This document shows, in pieces, positions 1 to 10,211 of a stretch of DNA of 41,383 nucleotides. The translations under genes were made by a program, and so were the position numbers. Positions within the stretch are counted from its first letter, which is position 1, and each line of letters opens with the position of its first letter. The notes under the pieces were generated by a model. The model searched no databases. It saw only the letters and a list, made by a program, of their open reading frames with translations, and was not told where the DNA came from. The DNA is taken from NCBI GenBank assembly GCA_013115125.1, contig JABANN010000301.1:1-41383 (forward strand), in the 5' to 3' direction. The stretch comes from Perkinsus olseni (taxonomy: Eukaryota > Perkinsozoa > Perkinsida).

Positions 1-484
1 GTAATCTCTCTCTTCCTGTGACGTATCCTTCACTGTGCGCTCAAATTTTGAGCCTCAAAATGGTATCTTTGGGTGCTGCAGTAGTTTCGCCTACCTTCAA
101 CTAGTATCTACGGATGGTACGTGGCTTTCTAGCATAGTCATAGGCACGTGCAGGCGTGAAGCTGATCATCTCTAGTTCGTACGGTTCGCCGATGCTGTAG
201 GTCCTAGCACGGACAACTTTGACTTCTTTGCCCTAAGCGCGCTGGCTCCGTTCTTCTCTCAGTCGGGACGGTTCACTTCTATCGCATGTGCAACGTCTTC
301 GCGCGCCCTGTGCACATTGCGCGCCGCACTATTTTGTCTACTCAGAATTTCCGCGGCTCCCCGTTAAAAGCTGCCTCTGAAAATTGGAGTCCTTGCGAGA
401 AAACCAGACCGGGTCACCCGGCCTATAGAACGCCCAGTTAGTTCCAATGTGGGTTCTTTGACCTGTGCCTCCTTCCCATAACCA
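1..484. other. Upstream flank of paralog A, no gene seen
   Basis: No open frame here looks like protein. The only clear structure is the overlapping palindrome triad at 39-61. The stretch presumably holds the promoter and 5' UTR of the gene starting at 485. Confidence 0.5.
39..61. repeat. Overlapping odd-centred palindrome triad
   Basis: GCTCAAA-T-TTTGAGC (39-53) overlaps ATTTTGAG-C-CTCAAAAT (45-61). Both are perfect inverted repeats with a one-base centre, so the middle arm can pair with either side. It is one of a class seen across the window. Confidence 0.85.
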
Positions 485-1678
485 ATGCACCATCAAGTCC
501 TCGTCGTCACCGTCATCGCCGAGTTCGGGTCCATTGCAACCTCCAGTGTTGATGACGCCGTTGCGTGACGTACGCTCGTGAGCTCCGTGGAAACGCCACG
601 TCAGGCTCACTGCACCGTTAGCTGGGCAAATCTCGACGATCCCAGGAGCGTTACAGTCGAGGCTTTCGTTGACGAACTAAAAACCAGAGAACCGCCAATC
701 CCAGGCCAGAACTTGAAGGTTGCGCGTATCAGATCTATCGAGTACACTTCAGAGTGGGTGCCTGATACGGCAGGCCAGCAATGAGTATCTTTTATTTCAG
801 GACGGGTGCCGTGGAGAGAACCTCTGGTAGCGAGGTCGAGGATTTGTTGGACTCAGACATGCTCCGTGCCTTGGAAGGGAAGAGCCCCCCTGTTTACCCT
901 GATAACAAGGCCTTATGTGAAGGACTTCTGATAAGGTTCGGTGAGTACATGTACCGGACTTCGGAAAGATACCAGTCCGACGCGAGGAGCCTCGGAATCA
1001 TGCCGGGGAGCAATTCATTCGTCGCTTGGAGCATCCTCAATCTGAAACTGGAGAGAGCCTATACTCGTCACTTCGCCAATACGGACCCTGAACTGGTGGG
1101 TAACTGTGATGACGACCGGGGAGGTGTGGACGGTGTATTGCCTTGTTATGATTGTCAGAGTTGTTACATTGATGAAGGAGTGTGCATAGATATAAGAGCG
1201 AGCGACAAAGTGCCTCTAATTGACCGGTTCTTGGGAGTGAACATATCAGCCGGTAGTATTCCGCCTTTCAACAATCTGGCCATCAAAACATTCACAGTCA
1301 AGGGGTGAGTAAGCTCCTGGTGATCTCTCGTCGCACCCACCTGAGGTCCTTATCCTTAGGGGCAGGAAGCCCGATGAGGACATGGTTTGCAGGCTGAACA
1401 GGGATCTACTGACCATGCCACATTACGTGACCACTGAAAATGCTCCAGATATTGTTAACTCTGAGGAGATTTGCGAATCTTTCCTCCAATTCAAGGCCTG
1501 GGAGCTCAATCAGATGCTCTGCCATATCCCTAAAGTCCAAATCTGCATTCTGCACACGCGCTTTGGATGTTCTCAAGTTCCTCTGGCCTTCCTGCGCTGG
1601 CGAAATTTTGATACAATGCGGCAGAGGAGGGAGAAGCGTTTAAGGAAGGGAGGAAATTCGAGATGTGTGCTCTTGTGA
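485..1678 (+). CDS. Tandem secreted/CaaX family, copy A (in-frame TGA)
   Basis: Function unknown; first of three tandem paralogs. Exons 485-753, 801-1095, 1159-1304 and 1360-1678 match copies B and C in position and phase; exon 3 is 146 nt in all three. The N-terminus MHHQVLVVTVIAEFGSIATS aligns with the signal-like helix of B and C, but codon 28 is TGA (566-568), just before the conserved CTVSW segment. Either the copy is a pseudogene, or it starts downstream (GTG at 578) without its signal, or the base is an error. The rest of the frame is intact, which argues for recent loss. Intron 2 (1096-1158, 63 nt) is open and in frame, so it could be retained. The C-terminus is basic and ends CVLL, a CaaX-like box. 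A GTCTGATGTTGAT element follows at 1714-1726 and is shared with copy B. Confidence 0.7.
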
Positions 1679-1886
1679 GAGGCGAAGAGAGCTAACGAAG
1701 TTCACAACATGATGTCTGATGTTGATGTACTGTCATGATGGCAGTGTCGTCCAAGTTATGGCGTTGTCGCAGTCTTATGCAGGCGCAAGCACTCCGGGTT
1801 TTCCTTCTCAGGGGTGGGTTATACACCATTAGATGCACAACAGCCTCCTTTCCTGCATATGTTGTGATTCGGAGATGGAGTTATGT

Positions 1887-1937
1887 CGGTGAGCTGAGGG
1901 TCATCAGCTGAGGTCACCGTGAGGCGCACCCTATAAA
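1887..1937 (+). promoter_or_regulatory. Inverted repeat plus CTATAAA behind copy A
   Basis: CGGTGA (1887-1892) pairs with TCACCG (1914-1919), and AGCTGA (1892-1897) with TCAGCT (1904-1909). GGCGCAC (1923-1929) and CTATAAA (1931-1937) follow. Copies B and C have an inverted repeat followed by CTATAAA at similar distances from their stops. Role unknown; a promoter of a following transcript or a 3'-end signal are both possible. Confidence 0.5.
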
Positions 1938-2044
1938 GAGTGTCTCATGGAAGGGCTGCTCGCCTTCTTATTACATCTGCATGGTACCGATAGTTGAAAG
2001 CGGCGGAGTGAGCTAGTTCCCCGAATTGAGACATTTCCGAGAGA

Positions 2045-2066
2045 CGTCGTTGACCCAACGACGTTG
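2045..2066. repeat. Palindrome triad
   Basis: CGTCGTTG-acc-CAACGACG (2045-2063) overlaps CAACG-a-CGTTG (2056-2066). It is another arm/complement/arm structure in non-coding DNA, here with a three-base first centre. Confidence 0.7.
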
Positions 2067-2463
2067 AGTGACGATTGGACTCTCGGCGTAGATATCCGCT
2101 CGGCACCATGCCGAGATGTGTGAAATAACCTAAGTTTAAGACCGCCTTCTTGGCCCTCCTCGTGCGAGGAGCCTTTCGGTGAGGTTCTCGTAAAAGCCTT
2201 ACTTCACCTTTTCGACCCAATCCGTAAAGATATCCCGACGTCGAGCGGGGTCACTCTCCAGCAATCCTATTCGTTGCGCTGCGCTCCTGTTCGCCCTAGT
2301 AGGTCGACCCATTAGTTCTCGTCTCCTTCCGTGGACGATGCTTACGATAGTGCTGCTATGCCGATGATCCGGAGATTCAGAGTTGAAGATGGGCTCCACG
2401 GTTAAGACGTTAGACGTTAGCGGTTAGTGATTCACTAGGCAAGAGTATACCCGCAGCCAGGAT

Positions 2464-2487
2464 GGGCAAGTTGCCCAGGGCAACTTG
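2464..2487. repeat. Overlapping palindrome triad
   Basis: GGGCAA-G-TTGCCC (2464-2476) overlaps CAAGTTGCCC-A-GGGCAACTTG (2467-2487). Both are perfect, with one-base centres. Confidence 0.85.
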
Positions 2488-2924
2488 TTAGCTGTGGCCA
2501 TTCCCGCATTCGAGACGTTGGTTAAGCAGCCCCAGCATGGGGGGGGGACTGGGTCGACATCGTGGAACCATCATCCAAGGCAGTGTCATGAATTAGCTCT
2601 CAAACAAGGTCAGACGAAAAAAACGAGATCGTGTGAAAGCTCCAAGATCGCCGATCGTCACAATATTCCATGTTTATATGCTTGTATTTATCATGTCAGT
2701 TGTTAAGTGTTCGAAACGGATAGGACTGGAACGGTCGTCCACATGCTCAGCACTGTTGGCCGCATTCCATCAATCTTTCAATGTGCATCCTTTCACTTGG
2801 CATAGGAGAAGCGGGGCTCAGCAGTGCTGAGCCAGCACGATTTGTGCAGGGGTCTCGCTCGCCCACGCGCAGACCGCGCGGCTCAATAGGATCTTTCAGA
2901 GTTTCCATGGCTCTTTCCACTTGA

Positions 2925-4160
2925 ATGGTGCCCCGTCGGATCGTTATCTTGGCTCTCATCTTCGAGTTGGGGTCAGCCGCGACCTCCAGAGTGGATAGTG
3001 ATGACAACACTGTCGTGGAACCTTCCGTGGTGGCTACGGAGCACCGGAGCGACTGCACAGTTAGCTGGGTTAGTCTTCGTGACCCCAGAAAGGTTACGGT
3101 CGAGGCTTTCGTCCACATTATAAAAAACCCGTTATTTCCTCTCCATAACATGAGAATTGTGCGCATCAAACCCTTGGAGTACACTCCGAAGTAAGTGGGT
3201 GACGCAGCGTCACTGACGCTTGGAAGGTTTGGTCGCCACGGGGGTTCTTCGTCGTAGGATTGAGCCACTGGAGAAGACTTCCGGCGAGGATATCGCGGAT
3301 TTGTTGGACTCTGAGATGGTTAGTGCCTTGCGTGATAAACCTGTTCCTGACTACATGGGTAACAAGACTTTCTGCGAGAGAGCGTTGAAGGTCTTCGGCG
3401 ACTACTTATACAAAAGATCGGGCCGCTACCGATACGACGCGATGAGCCTCGGGATCATGCCGGGGAGCGATTCCTTTATCGCCTGGAGCATCCTCAACCT
3501 CAAACTAGAGAGAAACTACACTCGTCACTTCAACAGCCCGTCTCTTTCGAAATGGGTGAGGGGTTATGAGCGCGCGCCCTTGTTGTAACCGTTTGTTTGG
3601 TGTAGGGCTGTTCTGTCAAGGAGGAAATATGCGTGGTGGATAAGAGGACGAAGAAGAAATCTTCCATGCACAAGACGCAAGAAGTGACCATATCAGCAGG
3701 CTATGTTTTCGGGAGAAAAAGCGTCGACGTCAGCCAGTTTACTACGAAGAAGTGAGTAGCTCTCGGATGAGATGAACTTTTTCCAGATTTTTTCAGAAAA
3801 CAAAAATCTGACAATGACGTCGTCGCCAGGCTGAATAAGGATTTACGGTCTTTGCCTCATTTCGTGACCACCGAGAATGCTCCGAACCTCGAGAGCCCAT
3901 CGGGGGTGTGCCGCTATTATCTACTCTTCAAAGCGTGGGAACTCGACCAGATGATTTCGGGCTTCCTACACTCTCCACCGATCTCACTCTGCCCCGAGCA
4001 CGAGGGTTCTACAGATGCTAAGGTGTGCCTCACTTACCTACGTTGGCGGGAGTGCGACGAAATTCGGCAGAACGGTGAGGAGGAAGCAATAAAGAGGGGA
4101 GAAGACGCTGCTCTGCGTTCATCTGCGGGTGGGTCGAAAACGCGATGTACGATGTTGTAG
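2925..4160 (+). CDS. Tandem secreted/CaaX family, copy B
   Basis: Unknown function; an intact family member of 357 aa. Exons are 2925-3190, 3258-3555, 3606-3751 and 3797-4160, with introns of 67, 50 and 45 nt. The first about 20 residues (MVPRRIVILALIFELGSAAT) form a hydrophobic signal-like helix ending in small residues. Exon 1 carries a CTVSW motif and a conserved VEAFV stretch. Exon 2 holds the best-conserved block (DLLDS, RSLGI-like MSLGIMPGSDSFIAWSILNL). Exon 4 has HFVTTENAP, FKAWELDQM and LTYLRWRE. The protein ends CTML, a CaaX-like prenylation box. A signal peptide and a CaaX box imply opposite sides of the membrane, so one reading is probably wrong or the N-terminal helix is an anchor. 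I cannot place it in a named family. Confidence 0.85.
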
Positions 4161-4322
4161 GAAGAAGGAGAAAAAATAATATCATGCCTGTTGAGTGACT
4201 CAACTTGAGTCGGGTGACATTCTGTGTCTGATGTTGATATTGAAGTACGCAGTGTTTCGTCTAGCAGTGTTGGAGGCTCCGCGTCGGAAACGGTTCACTG
4301 CCTAATCGCGCTCAGACTGCTG

Positions 4323-4373
4323 GTGACACTGTCATGGCAAACAGTCATGGCAGTGTCACGGCGCACTATAAAT
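4323..4373 (+). promoter_or_regulatory. 16-bp hairpin plus TATAAA behind copy B
   Basis: GTGACACTGTCATGGC (4323-4338) pairs with 4344-4359 along 16 bp (two G-U if read as RNA) with a 5-nt loop. GGCGCAC (4360-4366) and TATAAA (4367-4372) follow. The GGCGCAC/TATAAA part is shared with the unit behind copy A. Confidence 0.6.
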
Positions 4374-4749
4374 CGTTCTACAAAAGTACAATACGTACCT
4401 TCACGGGCGGTGAGGGACACAGTGGTAATTTCGCTAGCGCTGAACCCTCTGCCAAGGAATGCTAACATTACGGGAGGTGGCATGGCGCTGTGCACGTGTG
4501 ACGAACTAGATGGGCTGTTGGTAGCATTTACTCTCATCTTAAGGGTGATGCGCGGAAGGTTAGGTAGATATCTTTTGCTTCCTACGATGAATTAATCTGC
4601 CAGTGCGGTTCGGGGTACGCTAACTCGGCCACCGGAGTTACCGGTGCCGAAAATGAGCAACTTTTAAGAGAAAGACGCCGTCGGTGTCTCAGCGGGGCGA
4701 TTCGAAGAAACGCTTATTACGATGAGTCCGCGGCACTGCAGGAAGGCTT

Positions 4750-4772
4750 GCTTCAGGCTGAAGCCTTCAGCC
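4750..4772. repeat. Overlapping palindrome triad
   Basis: GCTTCAG-G-CTGAAGC (4750-4764) overlaps GGCTGAAG-C-CTTCAGCC (4756-4772). Both are perfect with one-base centres. Confidence 0.85.
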
Positions 4773-4815
4773 GTAGCCGAAGTAAAGTACGGCTCACTGA
4801 TAGAGCTATTCTAAG

Positions 4816-4837
4816 GGGTTACGGTAACCCGGTTACC
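4816..4837. repeat. Overlapping palindrome triad
   Basis: GGGTTAC-G-GTAACCC (4816-4830) overlaps GGTAACC-C-GGTTACC (4823-4837). Both are perfect 7+1+7 palindromes. Confidence 0.85.
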
Positions 4838-5001
4838 ATTCCCTTCATAAAACCGTAGCCGCGGGGGACTGGGAGGAGGTGCTTCCGAAGCCCGAACAGT
4901 GCAGTGAGCTCTGTGCAGCGGGTTGTCACTCGCGAGGCATCTCAAAGCAGCCGAGAGCCGTGTCAAACGGCTTGCCCCAGGTGGGGGCGGCGGCGGCTCA
5001 G

Positions 5002-5034
5002 GTGCCAGTCTGGCACTGCCAGAACTGTGACAGT
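5002..5034. repeat. Palindrome triad and neighbour
   Basis: GTGCCAG-T-CTGGCAC (5002-5016) overlaps CTGGCA-C-TGCCAG (5010-5022). A third palindrome ACTGT-G-ACAGT lies at 5024-5034. Confidence 0.8.
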
Positions 5035-5267
5035 CACTGCGCGTTGGTGGGCAAGCGAACCACAGTGCCCGAGCTGGAGGTATGAAATTACGACTGATGA
5101 TCCCATGACCTACCAGGTCAAAACACTCTCCCCAATCTCCTCCAAGTCGAAGCTAGCGATTGGCATTCAGTAGCCAGACTAGAGCTCAACTGGGCCAGCA
5201 CAAACCGCTCAGAAGGAACGGTATAACAACCAAATAGATAGACCAGATCGAGTAGGGCGACAATGTC

Positions 5268-5301
5268 GCTGCAAGTTGCAGCGTTGCAGCCTGCAACGTT
5301 G
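5268..5301. repeat. Adjacent palindromes
   Basis: GCTGCAA-G-TTGCAGC (5268-5282) touches CGTTGCAG-C-CTGCAACG (5282-5298). CAACGTTG (5294-5301) adds an even palindrome. The same six-base arm is used four times, alternating in orientation. Confidence 0.8.
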
Positions 5302-6152
5302 CTGATCAGACTGAAGAGTTCATTTACTGCTCTACGGCCGAACTGATAGCTCCAGGCGAACTATGACGCTCAGGACAGGTTTAGAGGAAAGAAGAAACGC
5401 AAGAAAGACATCCTGGAGCCTGAATGAGGTTTTGTCAAACCAGAACCTGGAACCTGGGCGAACTGCAATCTACAACTGCGTCAATTGGTACTGACCTAGT
5501 CCTTAAACGGACCGGCGAGAAATCCGATCTTATGGATCATGAAGATTCGCGCAATTTGCGCACAGGCAGAGGTGGCGGCCGACAAAAGACTACTACCCAT
5601 GCAGAAGCCGCGGGGCTGTAACGACCTAGGCCTCTCAAGGAGCCACGCTCGTCACTAACTTGGATCAAGTTCTACCGAGTACGGCTCGAAATTAGGCGTC
5701 GCAAACGAAGCGAACATTGAGCTAGATCCCGGCCCACTACCGTCATTAGTCGGACTATCTACTCGCTGATTGGTACTCGGCGAAAACTCAAAGCGCAAGA
5801 GGAGACCAGAGAACATTCACGAGTATACCCCCGAAGAAATAAAGAATAAAGATAGCCTCTCGAGTTCCCGACGAAACCAAATCAAATCCCAATTCTGTGA
5901 ATTTGTTCTCAGAGGTTTAGAGGGGACGCGAGCGAAAAGATCTAACGAGTAGGCTTCAACGCCTATGATTTCGATAAAGAAGCGAAACGAAGACGCGAGG
6001 GTCTTCCTGAGGCAGCGCTCAGATGGAAGACGTGGCTTCCGAGGAGGAGGCAAGGCTCCTTAAAATGCCTTCAAATTCTCTCAGGCATAAGATGAGAAAC
6101 TGTCACTGTCAGCACGCAAACCCTTGTGTTTTTGTGACGCCTGTCCCCGAAT

Positions 6153-6171
6153 CTAGCCTAGCCTAGGCTAG
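6153..6171. repeat. 9+1+9 palindrome
   Basis: CTAGCCTAG-C-CTAGGCTAG is a perfect odd-centred inverted repeat, made internally of alternating CTAGC/CTAGG units. Confidence 0.8.
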
Positions 6172-6962
6172 GTCTTCCCGGACCTTATAGTTGTTATGGT
6201 TGTTACCATCCTTATCAGTTCTTTGCAAACTTATGCCAGTTGCGTTGTATCCCGATGTTCAGGAGTCAGTTGAAGGGGCTCGGAGTCAACCACAAAACCA
6301 CAATTCGAAGGCTGAATAGGTGCTAAAGCAGTTGCTTACCTTGCTGTGGGGCCCAACGGTCTGTCTCACAGCTTGTGTCGTCTCCGGACACAAGAAGGAG
6401 GGCGTCCCCTCGATCTTTGTTTTACCCACGTCGAATCCTGCGGGCTTAACTCAGAATAATTTACCCCGCTTCAGTGCACGTCACCGCGGTCCATCCTTCA
6501 CTCTGTGGCACATAGCGTGAGCGTGCTGTCCCCGTCATGGAGTCTTTGCATGCTATGGTCGTTCCACTCATGTTATAGCTAGACGCTGTCGACCCTCCGT
6601 CGTCCAAGAGCGGTGATGATGGGTGATGATAAATACCAGCGGTCACATCACTGATTCTGGTCATCTCGTCAACGCTTACCCTTAAGCTCTTGATGTGCTT
6701 CTTGTGTGCTGGTGTTATGTGCGTGTGAGTTTATAGGCCAACCTCGATTCCGGCTTAGTTAGACTCTTGCCGATGTACACAGTTGGAGACTCTCTGTAGC
6801 GCTGACGTTCTGGTGTTGGTTGGGACGACTCTCTTGTATCTTCGGTGTCTGGCGAGCGACAAAGAAGATCTCCTATCGCACGCCATGCCCGGACGGCAGT
6901 CTCGCTCTCACACGCACGATATTGTGCCTTGAGAAAATTCCCACAGTTCTTTCGCGTTAGTG

Positions 6963-8204
6963 ATGTTCCATAAAATCTTCTTCTTTACACTCGTCATCGA
7001 GCTGGGCTCAGCCGCGACCTCTTGGGTCCATGCTGGCTCTGCCACTGCCGTTAAACCCTCATCTGACGCGTCGGCGGCTCATCAGGGTGAATGCGCAGTG
7101 AGCTGGATCAACAGCGAACACTCCAGATGGGCCAGAATCGAGGCTTTCGTGGACACAATCAAGAACCCATTTGACCCACTCCATAACATAACAGTTGCAC
7201 GTGTTAAATCGATTGAGTACTCTCCAGAGTAAGTGTGCAACTCTCATTCACTGTGGTTGAAGCATTGCTTCTCTTAGAATTGGCCCAACGAAGAAATATT
7301 CTGGTGAGGAAGTCGTGGATCTGATGGACGCGGATATGACCCGTGCCTTGCATGCGAACCCAATTGCGGATCACGCTGATAACGCGACTTTTTGCGAGAG
7401 CGCTCTGAATGTCTTCGGTAACTACATGTACAAAACATCGAAAAGGTATCAGGACGACGCGAGGAGCCTCGGAATCGCGCCGAGGAGCGACGCTTTCATC
7501 GCGTGGAGCATCCTCAATCTCCAACTGGAGAGACCCTACGCTCATCACCATAAGGATCCATCCGTGTCCAAATGGGTGGGTGACTGCTTATTTGCCGTGA
7601 TGGGGTGTGGCGAAGATGAGTTTTTCGTTTCTCTTAGGCCTGTGATATCAAGGAGGAATTATGCGTGAGTGACAAGAGGAAAGGGAGAAGGCCGTCCTTC
7701 CACAAGCACCGAGAAGTAACTGTATCAGCGGGATACATTTTCGCGTCGAAAAGCGTCCATGTTAGCAAGTTGACAACGAAGAAGTAAGTAACTAACTGAA
7801 AGCATTTGCTCATTTTCGAGTTTCTCAGGCAAGAAGAATCCGACAAAGACGCCGTCCGAAGGCTAAATAAAGATTTACGCTGTTTGCCACATTACGTGAC
7901 CACCGAAAATATTCCAGATTTCGAAGAGTCTCGGGAGGCGTGTCGCCATTTCCTCCTTTTCAAGGCCTGGGAACTCGAACAGAGGCTGGCCGACTTTCCC
8001 CAATCCACGAAGATCTCTCTCTGCGCCAATCACAAACACAATGGCGATACGAGAGTTGGCCTAACTTATTTACGCTGGCGGGAGTTAGACAAGATTCGTC
8101 AAGAGGAAATGAAAAAAGCTGGAAAAGAGGATAAAGATATATCTCTCACGTCGCCTCTCGTCGTGAATTCAGTATATGCAGACACTGGCTGCACAGTTTT
8201 CTAG
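6963..8204 (+). CDS. Tandem secreted/CaaX family, copy C
   Basis: Unknown function; intact, 361 aa. Exons are 6963-7228, 7278-7575, 7638-7783 and 7829-8204. The start ATG (6963) lies two bases after a TTAG that could be a splice acceptor; a GTG three bases earlier is not used. The N-terminus MFHKIFFFTLVIELGSAATS is a strong hydrophobic signal-like segment. Conserved blocks match A and B: CAVSW, VEYS-type exon end, RSLGI..SDAFIAWSILNL, CDIKEELC in exon 3, HYVTTEN, FKAWELEQ and LTYLRWREL in exon 4. The C-terminus ends CTVF, again CaaX-like but with a different last residue from A and B. Exon 3 is the most divergent part of the family. A related GTCTGCTGTTGTT element lies at 8232-8244. Confidence 0.85.
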
Positions 8205-9110
8205 GAGGTGGAAAGAGCTTATGAATTTCATGTCTGCTGTTGTTGTTGTTGTCCGTGTATGGTTCCTTGTGTTCCAGTGACAGTATACACTTGGCTGTTA
8301 GGCACACAGAAAGCTCCGAAATGCGGAGTCCGAATCTAGAACTATACGACGACTGCCGAGCACCACATCTTGGCCAATAGGTTGAGGGGATTCCCCTCCA
8401 AGTGATATTACGGGCTCCTCAGGGAAGCGTGGCATCGTCAGACGTCAATGATCGTCCTGAGGAGACTATAAATGTTGCACGGACTGGGGAGAACACAAAA
8501 GCTGTTCTTTTGAAACAAAGCAGAGATAATAAATTATAAAGAGGATATATGTTCTGTTCTCCCTTCTCCGTCTTTTTGGTGACTGTCGATCAGCGCGGAC
8601 TGGATGGCGTCGAATGAAAGAGCTCACCAACGGCGATCTGAGAGAGAAAATACCGATCCTGAAGGCGATGCTGAATACGTGCGTTTCAAGCGTCTCAAGC
8701 CACCCTCTCCTACACGGGTTCATTCGAGTGGTCTTCAGTCGCCTCAGCACTTCGGGTTGTGAATAGAATGGGAAAAGCGGACAAATAGTGCAACGGTTGA
8801 GGAGTTCATTTAACATCCGTAGCAACCAAGTTCGAACCTCATCATTGGCACATAACCTTGATATATACCGTCCACTTTGAGGACGGATGCTTTCACCACA
8901 GTCTACAAAATGACGGTCATAATGGTACTTGCGGTCACTGCAACGGCAGTTATAGCAAAACTTGAATGACCAGAGTAGCCAAAAATAAAAATCACATGTC
9001 GAATAATGACGATGTCGGACCCTCGCCTCCTAGTAGAGTAGGCGAAGGACAAATCGGTAACCACGGACACCCTCCGGCACACCATAAAAGTGAAACGACA
9101 ATCGAAGGCT
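8205..9110. other. Region between copy C and the kinase
   Basis: No secure gene. A short frame at 8604-8762 (+, starts MASNERAHQRRSEREN) might be an exon spliced near 8880 to a segment with a CxxC (GTCGHC), but support is weak. A tRNA-like stretch lies at about 8780-8850, with an A-box-like TAGTGCAACGG and a B-box-like AGTTCGAACCT. GAGGGGA-T-TCCCCTC (8384-8398) is a perfect palindrome. Confidence 0.4.
8415..8473 (+). promoter_or_regulatory. Inverted repeat plus CTATAAAT behind copy C
   Basis: CTCCTCAGG (8415-8423) and CCTGAGGAG (8456-8464) are perfect 9-bp arms, and CTATAAAT (8466-8473) follows two bases later. It is placed like the units behind copies A and B, but the stem sequence is unrelated. 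Confidence 0.5.
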
Positions 9111-10211
9111 TCATACCAGTCTCTTCAACTGCACTGAGTCTGTTGACTCATTCACTCCGCGGTTGGTGGTGGTACAGTCAGTAGAAAATGACTGTTGTCT
9201 TGAAGACGCACAACCTGGTGTATTGACAGTGGGTGTATAGACGCTCGTTGTTGAGCATTCAACTGGGTCTTCGCCACTGTTGATCTGAGCGAGATTCTCG
9301 ACCATATCCGCAGCGTCACTGAGCTCTGTCTCACAACGGGCCTTGAAGTCGGCATCAGTGCAGCTATCCCATGCACGTCGGATGGCTTCACGTCGAGCCC
9401 CCTCGCCAGCATCAGCATATCGAGAAGAGTGATGCAAGAGCTCAGAGTGCGCCGGACAATGGCAGGTTGAAGCAAGGCCGAGATCAATAAGTTTAACAGT
9501 GGAATGCCAAGAGGAATCACCATCGTGAGAGTAGGCGATGTTTTCTGGTCGTATGTCATTGTGAAGGATGCCGCAGTGGTGCAGTGCAGTCAGCGTGCTC
9601 GAAAGCGATTGGGCTATTCGAGACCAATTCAACGACTGTCGACATTCGTCAGCATCATCGCCCGACGCGACAATTTGCTGTAGGTCTTCCCCTTCATGTT
9701 GGCAAACCATATAAAATGAATCAACGTCAGAGTAAGCATCTAAGACTGTCGTAACACCACCATCACCACCACAGGACTTGATGTTATCCAAGCCGAGGTC
9801 CTTGCAGATTCGAAGAAGTTGAGCTTCTTCATCGCACTTAGGCGTCTCGCTGAACCTTCCTTCGTAAGGTGGCTTGTTCACGTTCTTCACAACAACTGTC
9901 TCACCGGAGCTTCGACACAAAGCGGTGTAAACCGTACCAAACCCACCCACTGCAATCCGCTCCCCACAGCGCATATCATAGCTTCTTTGTAACGATGATA
10001 GTGCGCTTCCAGGAGTGCTGGTTGCAGCAGGAGTCGCGGACGGAGCACTGAGAGGCGACAGGAGGTCGCCGCCGGTCGGCGGTGTCATCACAGCGAAGGC
10101 TTCTGGGGGTAGGCGTAGAGTCTGTCTCGAACATTTGGTTGGACTCTCTAGGCCTGAGTTTTTGTCACTCATATATTGACGGTTAGAAGCAACTACATCA
10201 ACCAACCTCAT
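9111..10211 (-). CDS. Short atypical protein kinase
   Basis: A single open frame of 366 aa. An N-terminal Ser/Pro/Thr-rich tail (about residues 1-75) precedes a kinase N-lobe with glycine loop VGGFGTVY, a VVVKN lysine strand and, further on, a catalytic loop HNDIRPEN (HRD changed to HND; Asp and Asn kept) and IDLGLAS in place of DFG. Nucleotide-binding and metal-binding residues are therefore present. After the DLG the sequence becomes Ser/Thr/Asp-rich and ends; no APE motif or later C-lobe helices are visible. A GT at the frame's end (KRLV, ACTG|GTATGA) could be a splice donor, so further exons are possible, but none was convincing down to 8.2 kb. Met14 (MSDKNSG) is an alternative start. The substrate is unknown and it may be inactive or scaffold-like. 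Confidence 0.75.
   Translation of the reverse strand: MRLVDVVASNRQYMSDKNSGLESPTKCSRQTLRLPPEAFAVMTPPTGGDLLSPLSAPSATPAATSTPGSALSSLQRSYDMRCGERIAVGGFGTVYTALCRSSGETVVVKNVNKPPYEGRFSETPKCDEEAQLLRICKDLGLDNIKSCGGDGGVTTVLDAYSDVDSFYMVCQHEGEDLQQIVASGDDADECRQSLNWSRIAQSLSSTLTALHHCGILHNDIRPENIAYSHDGDSSWHSTVKLIDLGLASTCHCPAHSELLHHSSRYADAGEGARREAIRRAWDSCTDADFKARCETELSDAADMVENLAQINSGEDPVECSTTSVYTPTVNTPGCASSRQQSFSTDCTTTNRGVNESTDSVQLKRLV

Larger units (their letters stand above)
1679..2924. other. Intergenic DNA between copies A and B
   Basis: No supported gene. It holds the post-gene element at 1714-1726, a hairpin/TATA-like unit (1887-1937), a palindrome CTCGGCA-cca-TGCCGAG near 2105-2121, and triads at 2045-2066 and 2464-2487. 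Minus-strand frames at 1945-2399 look like chance. Confidence 0.5.
4161..6962. other. 2.8-kb palindrome-rich intergenic region
   Basis: No gene supported; open frames at 4224-4595 and 5770-5952 resemble nothing known. It contains GTCTGATGTTGAT (4226-4238, shared with copy A), a long hairpin followed by TATAAA, palindrome triads at 4750-4772, 4816-4837, 5002-5022 and 5268-5298, a 9+1+9 palindrome at 6153-6171, and one copy of a repeat shared with 31.1 kb (6729-6766). It may be decayed sequence between tandem duplicates. Confidence 0.5.

Noticed and set aside
338-610. Minus-strand frame over the start of copy A
   Set aside because: It is a shadow of the family exon, whose homology to copies B and C fixes the plus strand.
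4771-4870. Two CCGTAGCC strings (about 4771 and 4857) resembling the start of the dinoflagellate/Perkinsus spliced leader
   Set aside because: The known leader continues CATTTTGGCTCAAG; neither site does, and no Sm site or leader RNA fold was seen.
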